This document shows positions 41,624-49,228 of a stretch of DNA of 64,000 bases, piece by piece. The stretch spans positions 28,973 to 92,972 of the forward strand of contig NZ_UYYD01000009.1 of assembly GCF_900625105.1 (NCBI RefSeq). The letters are read 5' to 3'. This DNA is from Agathobaculum sp. Marseille-P7918 (lineage in GTDB: Bacteria; Bacillota; Clostridia; Oscillospirales; Butyricicoccaceae). A model generated the notes under the pieces. That model was not told where the DNA came from and did no database searches. It saw nothing but the letters and a program-made list of their open reading frames with translations. The position numbers and the translations under genes are program-made. Position 1 is the stretch's first letter. Each line of letters starts with the position of its first letter.

Positions 41624-42972
41624 TACCGTACCTGCGCAAGCAGGGATATGATTGCATCGACGAGAACTGGTACGGCCGGATCGCGGTTTGGCTGGACTGG
41701 TACCGCGGCAAGGTGCCCGCGTTCCATACTTACCGGCAGTATAACGGCCGCGGCCGCATCACGCGCGAGCGGGCAACGCTCGGCATGGCGAAAAGCGTGG
41801 CCGAGGACTGGGCGAACCTTGCGCTGAACGAAAAGCTGGACATCGTGATTGCGGACGAGCAGGTGAACGCCGCGGTCTGGCGCGTGCTCGAGGACAACCG
41901 GTTCCGCACCCGCGCAAATCAGCTGGTCGAAAAGGCGTTCGCGCTCGGCACGGGCGCCTTTGTGGAGTATCGCGAGCAGGGCAAGACACGCATCGACTAT
42001 GTGCGCGGCAGCATGGTCTATCCGCTGACATGGCAGAACGGCACGATTCGCGAGTGCGCGTTCGCGTCTCGCCGTACGGAGGCCAAGCGGCAGCTGCTCT
42101 ATCTGAATATCCACCGGCTGGACGAGGGCGGCCGGTATGTGATCGAAAATCACATGTTCACCGTCAGCGGCGGCACACTGGGCGGCGAGACCGACCTGCC
42201 GAAGGGCGTGCTGGCGACTTTTGATACGCACAGCGAGGTGCCGCTGTTCCAGATCATCAAGCCCAATCTGGTCAACAACCTCGATCTGGACAACCCGATG
42301 GGCATTTCGGTTTATGCCAACGCGATCGACCAGCTCAAGGAGGTCGATCTGGTGCTTGACAGCTATGTTAATGAGTTCCGGCTAGGCAAAAAGCGCATTA
42401 CCGTGCCGCTCTCCATGGCGCGCATGGAGATGGAGGATGCGGGCGACGTGCGGCCGGTGTTCGACGACAACGACACCGAGTTTTTCGCCGTACCAGAGAC
42501 CCAGAACGGGGAAAATAAGATCACCGAGCACAACATGGCGCTGCGCTTCGAGGCACATGAAGCGGGCTTGCAGACCGCGCTCAACCTGCTGTCCTACAAA
42601 TGCGGGCTGGGCAAAGACCGCTATAACTTTCAGGACGGGCAGGTCAAGACCGCGACCGAGGTCGTCAGCGAGAAATCCGACCTGTACCAGAACCTGAAAA
42701 AGCATGAGATCCTGCTGCGCGACGCGTTGGTCGGCGTTGTTCGGGCGGTCGAGACGCTTGAGGGACTGCCGACCGATGCGGACATCGCGGTCAACTTCGA
42801 CGACTCGATCATTGAGGACGTCGGCGCGGAAAAGCAGCGCTTTCTGCAAGAGATCCGCGACGGCGTGCGACAGAAGTGGGAATACCGTGTGCAGTTTTTC
42901 GGGGAGGACGAGCAGACCGCCCGTGCCGCCGTGCAGGCGGACGACGGGCTGAACCTGTTCGGCGGCGCCTAA
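41611..42972 (+). CDS. portal protein (SPP1 gp6-like)
   Basis: A 453-residue protein of the SPP1-type portal family (Phage_prot_Gp6): clip and stem regions with ENWYGRIAVWLDWYRGK, a central DNPMGISVYANAIDQLKEVD, and late helical NFQDGQVKTATEVVSEKSDL. It forms the dodecameric ring through which DNA enters and to which the tail joins. RBS GGGAGGAAACGGC. The next gene starts within its stop codon. Confidence 0.9.
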   Translation: MQGVIPYLRKQGYDCIDENWYGRIAVWLDWYRGKVPAFHTYRQYNGRGRITRERATLGMAKSVAEDWANLALNEKLDIVIADEQVNAAVWRVLEDNRFRTRANQLVEKAFALGTGAFVEYREQGKTRIDYVRGSMVYPLTWQNGTIRECAFASRRTEAKRQLLYLNIHRLDEGGRYVIENHMFTVSGGTLGGETDLPKGVLATFDTHSEVPLFQIIKPNLVNNLDLDNPMGISVYANAIDQLKEVDLVLDSYVNEFRLGKKRITVPLSMARMEMEDAGDVRPVFDDNDTEFFAVPETQNGENKITEHNMALRFEAHEAGLQTALNLLSYKCGLGKDRYNFQDGQVKTATEVVSEKSDLYQNLKKHEILLRDALVGVVRAVETLEGLPTDADIAVNFDDSIIEDVGAEKQRFLQEIRDGVRQKWEYRVQFFGEDEQTARAAVQADDGLNLFGGA

Positions 42973-44156
42973 TGCTGCGGCCGGACTATCTCGACGGCAT
43001 GCCCGACCGCATGGTCGAGCTGTACGCACAGGCCGAGGCGGATATCCTCGCAGACATGGCACGCCGGCTGCAAGCATACGACTACTGGGTGCCGTCGGCC
43101 GAGCACCAGAAAAAGCGGCTCGAGCAGATGGGCGCGTCCGCGGAATACATCTATGCGCGCCTGTCCGCGTTGACCGGCAAACGCGAGGGCGAGCTGCGGC
43201 AGCTGTTTCTTGAGGCCGCGACGCAGGCGCTCGACAGCGACCGGGCGTACTATCTGGAAGCCGGTCTCACGCCGCCGACGCTGGACGCTTCCGCAGAGTT
43301 GCAGACCGTGTGCAACGCGGGGCTGCGGCAGACCGACGGCCTGTTCCGCAACCTGACACGCACAACGGCGGCTGCGGGCGCAGGTCAGTTCGGCGATGCG
43401 CTTGACCGCGCGTGGCTGCAAATCTCCACAGGCGCGTTCGACACGGATACCGCAGTGCGCCGGGCGGTCAAGGCGTTGGCGGAGCACGGCCTCGACGCGG
43501 TGCGCTACGAGTCAGGCGCGACGGCCACGGTCGAAGCGGCGGTGCGCCGTGCGGTGGTGACCGGCGTCAACCAGACCTGTCTCAAAGCCCAGTGGACGCT
43601 GGCCGACCAGATGGGCAGCGACCTTGTCGAGGTCACGGCGCACGCGGGCGCGCGGCCGGAACACGCGGCGTGGCAGGGGCGGGTGTATAGCCGGTCGGGT
43701 CAGTCGAAGAAATACCCGGACTTTGCCAAGGCGACGGGCTACGGCACGGGTGCGGGGCTGGGCGGCTGGAACTGCCGGCACTCGTTTTTCCCGTATTTCG
43801 AGGGCAGCCCGCGTGCTTATACCGGCAAGCAGCTTGCCGCGATGGAAGACAAGACGATCCGCTACAACGGCAAGAGGCTGACCGAGTACGAGGCCAGTCA
43901 GCAGCAGCGGTACATTGAGCGCCAGATCCGCCGATGGAAGCGGGAATACAGCGCCATGCAGGCGGCGGGGCTGGATACTTACGAGAGTAGCGCCAAGATC
44001 GCGCAGTGGCAGGCGCGGCAGCGTGATTTCCTGCTGCAAACCGGCCTTAAGCGCCAGAGCGGCCGCGAGCAGATCGCGGGCTTTGGCAAAAAGCAGGCCG
44101 CAGCAGTGCGGCGCGACCTTGCAGAGCATGCAAAGGACCGGAACAAAAAACGATAA
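42972..44156 (+). CDS. minor capsid protein (gp7-like head morphogenesis)
   Basis: A 394-residue protein encoded directly after the portal gene. N-terminal helical part plus a central head-morphogenesis motif GSDLVEVTAHAGARPEHAAW and GGWNCRHSFFPYF, and a basic C-terminus. In SPP1-like phages such proteins (minor capsid protein 2 type) enter the prohead with the portal. The HAGARPEHAAWQG motif resembles the ADP-ribosyl/MuF-like fold in this family; toxicity is not implied. Confidence 0.85.
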   Translation: MLRPDYLDGMPDRMVELYAQAEADILADMARRLQAYDYWVPSAEHQKKRLEQMGASAEYIYARLSALTGKREGELRQLFLEAATQALDSDRAYYLEAGLTPPTLDASAELQTVCNAGLRQTDGLFRNLTRTTAAAGAGQFGDALDRAWLQISTGAFDTDTAVRRAVKALAEHGLDAVRYESGATATVEAAVRRAVVTGVNQTCLKAQWTLADQMGSDLVEVTAHAGARPEHAAWQGRVYSRSGQSKKYPDFAKATGYGTGAGLGGWNCRHSFFPYFEGSPRAYTGKQLAAMEDKTIRYNGKRLTEYEASQQQRYIERQIRRWKREYSAMQAAGLDTYESSAKIAQWQARQRDFLLQTGLKRQSGREQIAGFGKKQAAAVRRDLAEHAKDRNKKR

Positions 44157-44189
44157 AACGCGCTTTGCCGCAGGGCAGGGCGCTTTTTT
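44156..44189 (+). terminator. possible terminator after the minor capsid gene
   Basis: ACGCGC and GCGC arms with an inner GCC/GGC pair, followed by TTTTTT. It may lower read-through between the packaging and capsid gene blocks. Confidence 0.45.
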
Positions 44190-44281
44190 ATACCATTTTG
44201 ACCGTGCCGACGTCGAAAAACTACGGCGCCGCAGGGGACGCGACCCTCGAGACCAAAGCGAAGCGGAGAAAGGAGAAACCA

Positions 44282-44794
44282 ATGGACAGAAAGTTTTTGG
44301 AGGAGCTGGGGCTGGAAAAGGAGACGGTCGACAAGATCCTCGACAAGCACAGCGCGGACATCGGCAAGCACATGCGCACGATCGGCGCGCTCGAGGTGGA
44401 ACGCGACGGCCTGAAAACCCAGCTGGGCGAGGCCAATCGCCAGCTCGAGGGCTTTGACCCGGACTGGAAACGCAAGGCGGAGGATGCGGAAAAGGATCTG
44501 CGCGCCAAGCGGTTCGACTTCGCGCTGGAAAAGGGGCTGGCGGCTTCGGGCGCGCGCAACCCCAAGGCACTGTCCGGCCTGATCGACGTGTCCAAGCTGA
44601 CGCTAGGCGAGGGCGGTGAACTGACCGGACTGGACACGCAGCTCGAGGCGCTCAAAAAGGGCGAGGACACGGCTTTCCTGTTCCAGCAGGCGCAGACCAG
44701 CACGGGCTTGAGCCACGAGCGTGGCGGCGACCCCGGCGCAGACAAAAACGCACAGGCAAACGCGGCGCTCAGAGCCGCATTCGGAAAGGAGTAA
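44282..44794 (+). CDS. capsid scaffolding protein (gp20-like)
   Basis: A 170-residue, charged helical protein behind AGAAAGGAGAAACCA. Coiled coil from LEKETVDKILDKHSADIGKH through VERDGLKTQLGEANRQ, then a conserved FDFALEKGLAASGARNPKAL segment, and an acidic/alanine tail. This is the phage minor structural gp20 type, an internal scaffold that guides shell assembly and leaves the head. It stands directly before the major capsid gene. Confidence 0.85.
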   Translation: MDRKFLEELGLEKETVDKILDKHSADIGKHMRTIGALEVERDGLKTQLGEANRQLEGFDPDWKRKAEDAEKDLRAKRFDFALEKGLAASGARNPKALSGLIDVSKLTLGEGGELTGLDTQLEALKKGEDTAFLFQQAQTSTGLSHERGGDPGADKNAQANAALRAAFGKE

Positions 44795-44800
44795 CAAACA

Positions 44801-45976
44801 ATGCCCAATATGATTTCCCGACAGCAGGCGGAGGCGCTGATTCAGGAGCAGCTGGTCAGCACCATTCAGCAGGACACGCCCAAGAACTCTGCCTTTATGC
44901 AGCTGGCGCGCCGCTTGCCCAACATGACCAGCAAGGTGACCCGCATGCCGGTGCTCGATATGCTGCCGATGGCCTACTGGGTCAGCGGCGACAACGGCTT
45001 CAAGGGCACGAGCCAGCAGGCGTGGGACAATGTCTATCTGACCGCCGAAGAGCTGGCGGTCATCGTGCCGATCCCGGAGGCAGTCGTGGACGATGCGTCT
45101 TTTGACATCATGGGCGAGGTCACGCCGCGCGTGCAGGAAGCGATCGGCGTGTGCGTCGATCAGGCGGCGATCTTCGGCATCAACCGCCCGGCGGGCTGGC
45201 GCGCGGATATCATCACCGCGGCGCGGCAGGCGGGCAACAACGTCGCGCCCGGCAGCGACCTGTACGACGCGCTGCTCGGCGAAAACGGTGTGATCTCCAA
45301 GGTAGAGCTGGGCGGCCGCATGGTGACCGGCGCAGCGGCCTCCATGGCGATGCGCGGCAAGCTGCGCGGTATCAAGACCACGGATGGTCTGCCCATTTTC
45401 AAGACCGACATGCAGGGCGCAACGCAGTACGCGCTGGACGGCGCGCCCATGTACTTCCCGCAGAACGGCGCATTTGACACCTCGGTCGCGCAGCTGATTG
45501 TGGGCGACTGGTCGCAGGCGGTCTACTCGATCCGGCAGGATATCACGGTCAAGATCCTCGATCAGGGCGTTATTCAGGACCCGAGCACCAAGGACATCGT
45601 CTACAACCTCGCTCAGCAGGACATGATCGCGCTGCGCGTCACGTTCCGCATGGGCTGGGCGCTGCCCAATCCGGCGACGCGGCTCGACCCGAACCGCACC
45701 TATGTGCCGTTTGCATATCTTGAGCCGGCAACGCCCGTGACTACGCAGGCCGTGACCTTCACCGTAAAGGATGCGGAGGAAACGGCGGTCGCGGACGCGA
45801 CGGTAAGTGTGGACGGCGCGCGCCTGAAGACCAACGAGAGCGGCGTTGCCGTATTCAACCTGCGCGCGGGCAGCTACAGCGCGCGCATCAGCAAGACCGG
45901 ATACCGCCCGGCGACGCAGACCGTGACCGTGGCGGGCGCCGCAGTGCCGGTGGCGGTCGAGCTGGCCGAGGCGTAA
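44801..45976 (+). CDS. major capsid protein with C-terminal Ig-like domain
   Basis: A 391-residue HK97-fold capsid protein: N-arm, E-loop region (MPVLDMLPMAYWVSGDNGFK), P-domain VDQAAIFGINRPAGWRADII, A-domain end QQDMIALRVTFRMGWALPNP. After a hinge (YLEPATPVTTQ) come 75 extra residues with a carboxypeptidase-regulatory/Ig-like fold: VADATVSVDGARLKTNESG, VAVFNLRAGSYSARISKTGY. Surface Ig-like domains on capsids are thought to bind mucus glycans or cells weakly. The fusion is encoded in one frame without a frameshift. Confidence 0.88.
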   Translation: MPNMISRQQAEALIQEQLVSTIQQDTPKNSAFMQLARRLPNMTSKVTRMPVLDMLPMAYWVSGDNGFKGTSQQAWDNVYLTAEELAVIVPIPEAVVDDASFDIMGEVTPRVQEAIGVCVDQAAIFGINRPAGWRADIITAARQAGNNVAPGSDLYDALLGENGVISKVELGGRMVTGAAASMAMRGKLRGIKTTDGLPIFKTDMQGATQYALDGAPMYFPQNGAFDTSVAQLIVGDWSQAVYSIRQDITVKILDQGVIQDPSTKDIVYNLAQQDMIALRVTFRMGWALPNPATRLDPNRTYVPFAYLEPATPVTTQAVTFTVKDAEETAVADATVSVDGARLKTNESGVAVFNLRAGSYSARISKTGYRPATQTVTVAGAAVPVAVELAEA

Positions 45977-45992
45977 TAAGGAGGGCTGCCGC

Positions 45993-46370
45993 ATGCTGAA
46001 AGTGGACTATGCGTTCTATACCGATGAATATGGCGGTGGCCCGATCCCCGCAGAGGCGTGGCCGCAGTACAGCCGCAACGCTGCCGCCTATGTGCAGGCG
46101 GTCACCTTTGGGCGGGCGTCGGACGGACTGCCCGAGCCGCTGCGGGATGCCTGCCGGATGGCGGTATGCGCGGTGGCCGAGGTGGATTTCGGGCAGGAGC
46201 AGGGCGGCGAGGTCGCCAGCGCCACGAACGACGGGTACAGCGAGACCTATGTCGTCAGCGGTAAAACGCCCGAGCAGCGCCGGTACGGCGCGGTTTCCCA
46301 CTATCTGGCCATGACCGGCCTGCTGTATCAGGGAGGAGGGCCGCCGTGCTGCTTTGCAATGAGACCGTGA
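45993..46370 (+). CDS. head-tail connector (adaptor) protein
   Basis: A 125-residue, mainly helical protein behind AATAAGGAGGGCTGCC. It is placed first after the major capsid gene where gp15/gp6-like adaptors stand (YSRNAAAYVQAVTFGRASDG, RYGAVSHYLAMTGLLYQ). It would join the portal ring to the tail. It overlaps the next gene by 25 bases. Confidence 0.75.
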   Translation: MLKVDYAFYTDEYGGGPIPAEAWPQYSRNAAAYVQAVTFGRASDGLPEPLRDACRMAVCAVAEVDFGQEQGGEVASATNDGYSETYVVSGKTPEQRRYGAVSHYLAMTGLLYQGGGPPCCFAMRP

Positions 46371-46690
46371 CGCTGGTGCATGCGGTGCGCGGGGATGACG
46401 GCGAAACCTATGCCTGCACGCAGGTCACCGGCGCCAGCTGGTATGGCAAGGCGGTGACCGTCCCGTCTGCGGACGGCGCGCGCGTTCAGAATACCTACAA
46501 GGTGCGCATCCCGGCGGACAGCATGCCGCCGGGTGTGACGCCGTGCACGGGCGACTATCTGGTACGCGGGACGGTGACGCAGATCACGCGCGCGCCCGCG
46601 GATTTCGCGGCGCGGGAGTACTTTTTGATCTCGGCGGTCGGAGACAACCGGCGCGGCCGTTTGCAGCACTGGGCGGTGAGCGGCGCATGA
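46346..46690 (+). CDS. head closure/stopper-like protein
   Basis: A 114-residue beta-rich protein with a GTG start behind GGGAGGAGGG. It sits second in the connector block (VTLVHAVRGDDGETYACTQV, DYLVRGTVTQIT). Position and size match the head completion/stopper proteins of SPP1-like phages. It overlaps the next gene by the ATGA junction. Confidence 0.65.
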   Translation: MLLCNETVTLVHAVRGDDGETYACTQVTGASWYGKAVTVPSADGARVQNTYKVRIPADSMPPGVTPCTGDYLVRGTVTQITRAPADFAAREYFLISAVGDNRRGRLQHWAVSGA

Positions 46691-47067
46691 AGGTTAAGAC
46701 TGATATCCGTCCGGCTGCTATTCTGCGGGCACGCGGACTGGGGGACAGCGATCGGGCGAGGGTGTTCCTCGCAAACGAGGTCGCGCGCCTGTCCGACCCC
46801 TACGTTCCAATGCAGCAGGGCACGCTCAAAAACACCAAACAGATCGCGGGCAACGGCCGCACGATCACCTATTCCCATCCTTACGCGCATTACCAGTATG
46901 TCGGTGAGGTGATGGCCGGGCGCGCGCCCAAACACTACACCGGCAAGCCCTTGACCTACCACGGCGCGCCAATGCGCGGGGCGGCGTGGGACAAACGCAT
47001 GCTGGCCGACCGGCGGGACGATTTGACGCAATCAGTCGCAAATTATGTAGGAGGGAAACCCAAATGA
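46687..47067 (+). CDS. tail completion/minor capsid protein (gp10/HK97-like)
   Basis: A 126-residue protein with the motif of the phage minor capsid/HK97 gp10 type: FLANEVARLSDPYVPMQQGT, LKNTKQIAGNGRTITYSHPY, AHYQYVGEVMAGRAPKH. This family helps close the head-tail joint. It overlaps both neighbours by four bases, showing tight coupling. Confidence 0.8.
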   Translation: MKVKTDIRPAAILRARGLGDSDRARVFLANEVARLSDPYVPMQQGTLKNTKQIAGNGRTITYSHPYAHYQYVGEVMAGRAPKHYTGKPLTYHGAPMRGAAWDKRMLADRRDDLTQSVANYVGGKPK

Positions 47068-47498
47068 CCAACATCGAAGCGGTGCGCGCATGGCTGCGCA
47101 CCTATCCGCCGCTCGCCGAGGGGCGCATGGGCGTGGATTACCTGCCGGAGGAAGCGCAGACCTATTCGGTCGATAGTGTACCGGGGCCGGAGGTCGTCAC
47201 ACGCTATCTGGACGGCTCTTCGATTCGGCAGCTTGATTTCGTGCTCGCCTCGCGCGTGTTCTACGGTGACCAGATTGCTCAGAACACGGATAACCTCGAA
47301 TGGTATGAGGCGTTTTCCGACTGGGTGCGCGCGCAGAACCGCAGGCCCAAGCACCTGCCGCAGCTGGCGGACGGCCGCATGGCGCGCGCGGTCGAGGTGA
47401 CGACCAGTGGCTACCCGTTTCAGGTCTCGGACGACGGCCGGGCGCGCTACCAGATCCAACTCAAACTGACCTATTTCGAAAGGGGAACGAGAACATGA
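47064..47498 (+). CDS. tail terminator-like minor capsid protein
   Basis: A 144-residue protein (IEAVRAWLRTYPPLAEGRMG, RQLDFVLASRVFYGDQIAQN, ARYQIQLKLTYFERG). It stands just before the major tail gene, where the ring-forming tail terminator is encoded, and has the alpha/beta layout of that family. ATGA overlap with both neighbours. Confidence 0.75.
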   Translation: MTNIEAVRAWLRTYPPLAEGRMGVDYLPEEAQTYSVDSVPGPEVVTRYLDGSSIRQLDFVLASRVFYGDQIAQNTDNLEWYEAFSDWVRAQNRRPKHLPQLADGRMARAVEVTTSGYPFQVSDDGRARYQIQLKLTYFERGTRT

Positions 47499-48004
47499 AG
47501 CTTTCCGAGCTGATGAGCGGCGTCACGCCCAATGCGGACTACGCCGGCATCACCAATACCGACGACTTTGTCCTTGCCATGGACATCGCGGCCGAGTCCA
47601 CCGGCAAGATCGCGGACTATGTCGTGGTGCAGACCGGTGTGACCGCGGTTGATGCGCAGCTCAACCCGGAGACCGAGGACAAGACCTATCTGCGCACCGG
47701 CAAGTCGACCAATAAGACCGCCACGCAGCGCACGTTCAACATCACGGGCGACCGCTTTGAAGGCGACGAATTTCAGGATTTCGCCTGCGGCCACGCGATC
47801 AAGTTCGGCAAGGGGCAGACCATCGTCAAGCCCTATGTCTACTTCTCCATGCTGACCGGCAAGGGCGAGCAGGGACAGGCGGCGATCATCGTCAATTCGG
47901 ACGGTTCGGGCGACGCAGGCGCGGCCGCCGAGGTCGATATCGACATCATGTGCAATAACTCCGCGCCGACCGAATACACCTATGCCGACGATTCCGGCAC
48001 TTAA
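47495..48004 (+). CDS. major tail (tube) protein
   Basis: A 169-residue protein with the tube-protein pattern of clostridial siphoviruses: FVLAMDIAAESTGKIADYVV, a long EDKTYLRTGKSTNKTATQRT loop, then ITGDRFEGDEFQDFACG and an acidic C-terminus. Many copies stack to form the tail tube. It is followed by the two chaperone genes and the tape measure gene, the standard order. Confidence 0.85.
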   Translation: MKLSELMSGVTPNADYAGITNTDDFVLAMDIAAESTGKIADYVVVQTGVTAVDAQLNPETEDKTYLRTGKSTNKTATQRTFNITGDRFEGDEFQDFACGHAIKFGKGQTIVKPYVYFSMLTGKGEQGQAAIIVNSDGSGDAGAAAEVDIDIMCNNSAPTEYTYADDSGT

Positions 48005-48019
48005 AACGGAGGGATTTCG

Positions 48020-48469
48020 ATGGAAACCTACATCATCAACGGGCAGGAAGTTGAGTACGACACCTTTGAACTGTCCAACATGGAATTGTTCGACAGCGAG
48101 GTGCGCCGCATCGAGGCGGCGGTGCGCGGCTTGGACCCGCAGCGGGCCGCAGACAGCGATTACATCGCCGTGCTGCGCGAGCAGGCGGACAACATCATGG
48201 ACTTTTTCGACACCGTGATCGGTGAGGGAACGTCGCGCAAGGTGTTCGGCGGCAAGGTAAACATCCGCGACCTTTCGCAGGCATACCGCGCGTTTACGCA
48301 GGATGTACTGCAAAAGCAGCGCACGGCCTTTGCCGTGCCGTCCACGTCCAACGCATCGGGCAACCGTGAGCAGAGACGCGCGGCCGAACGGGCGCAGCGC
48401 CGTGCTGCGGCGCGCCATGCGGCATCGGAAAAGGCACGCACGCAGACCGATGCGGCCGAACCCGTTTGA
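48020..48469 (+). CDS. tail assembly chaperone (gpG-like)
   Basis: A 149-residue acidic/helical protein behind ACGGAGGGATTTCG. It lies between the tube and tape measure genes, where the first of two chaperones is encoded. It has a central AYRAFTQDVLQKQRTAF helix and an Arg/Ala-rich C-terminal tail (REQRRAAERAQRRAAARH). It overlaps the Gp15-like gene in another frame by 20 bases, which may permit coupling; no clear slippery run was seen there. Confidence 0.75.
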   Translation: METYIINGQEVEYDTFELSNMELFDSEVRRIEAAVRGLDPQRAADSDYIAVLREQADNIMDFFDTVIGEGTSRKVFGGKVNIRDLSQAYRAFTQDVLQKQRTAFAVPSTSNASGNREQRRAAERAQRRAAARHAASEKARTQTDAAEPV

Positions 48470-49073
48470 GCAGCTGCCGGACACGGTCGAGGTCGGCGGC
48501 GCGCGGGTGCGTATTGATCCGGATTTCCGGATCGGTGTTGCGATCGAGACCGAGATGCTGACCGATTCCCCGGACGTGGACGGGCTATTGCGCGCTTTTT
48601 ATCCGGACGGCGTGCCACAGGACGTGGAGGCAGCGGCCGACCGCATGATCTGGTTCTACGCGCACACGGATGAAGCCGGGCAGGACGACGAGACGCCGAG
48701 CGGTAGCTCGGCGCGCTGGTATGATTTTACGCAGGACGCGGACGCGCTGCTGGCATCGTTCCAACAGGCGTACGGCATCGACCTCGAACGCGACAGCCTG
48801 CACTGGTGGAAGTTCCGGCGGCTGCTGTTCGGTCTGCCGCCCGAGACGCCGTTCATGCAGCGGGTGCATTATCGTGTGGCGGACCTTGACAAACTGCCCA
48901 AGGAGCAGCGGCGGCACTATCGCAAGATGCGCCGCCTGTACGCACTGCGTCAACCCGAGCGGCGCAAAATGACGGCGGCCGAGCGCGACGCGGCCATGAA
49001 GGCGCGCGTGCAGCGTCGGTTTGAGGAGGCACAACATGCCGCACAAGGTAAAATGCCCGTACTGCGGGTATGA
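48450..49073 (+). CDS. Gp15-like tail assembly chaperone
   Basis: A 207-residue protein of the Bacteriophage Gp15 type: NPFEQLPDTVEVGGARVRID, FRIGVAIETEMLTDSPDVDG, DADALLASFQQAYGIDLERD, then the invariant LHWWKFRRLLFGLPPETPFM. It is the second tail chaperone, which coats the tape measure protein during assembly. It starts inside the end of the preceding gene. Confidence 0.88.
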   Translation: MRPNPFEQLPDTVEVGGARVRIDPDFRIGVAIETEMLTDSPDVDGLLRAFYPDGVPQDVEAAADRMIWFYAHTDEAGQDDETPSGSSARWYDFTQDADALLASFQQAYGIDLERDSLHWWKFRRLLFGLPPETPFMQRVHYRVADLDKLPKEQRRHYRKMRRLYALRQPERRKMTAAERDAAMKARVQRRFEEAQHAAQGKMPVLRV

Positions 49074-49185
49074 AATGCCCCTGACATACGCGGAAAAGGC
49101 GGTATGCAGGGGCGTTTTTATCCGCTGCAAGGGGCGGAACTGCAAGAGAGTATTTGAAATCAAAATCGAGGAAAAAACCAAGTAG
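49036..49185 (+). CDS. 49-residue zinc-ribbon protein (Com/KTR-like)
   Basis: ATG 49036 follows TTGAGGAGGCACAAC. The peptide has a CPYCGYEM knuckle and a second pair in CKGRNCKRVFEIKIEE, a Com-like zinc ribbon. It overlaps the Gp15-like gene by 38 bases in another frame and ends 44 bases before the tape measure start. Small zinc ribbons are often found at this place in clostridial phages and may act as translational regulators; role unproven. Confidence 0.72.
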   Translation: MPHKVKCPYCGYEMPLTYAEKAVCRGVFIRCKGRNCKRVFEIKIEEKTK

Positions 49186-49228
49186 AGCCTGAGCTGCCGA
49201 TGGTTTGCGCACGAAGGAGGTGCGACCA

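Noticed and set aside
48020..49073. Programmed frameshift between the two tail chaperones
   Set aside because: The genes overlap by 20 bases, but no heptameric slippery sequence was found and the second has its own ATG.
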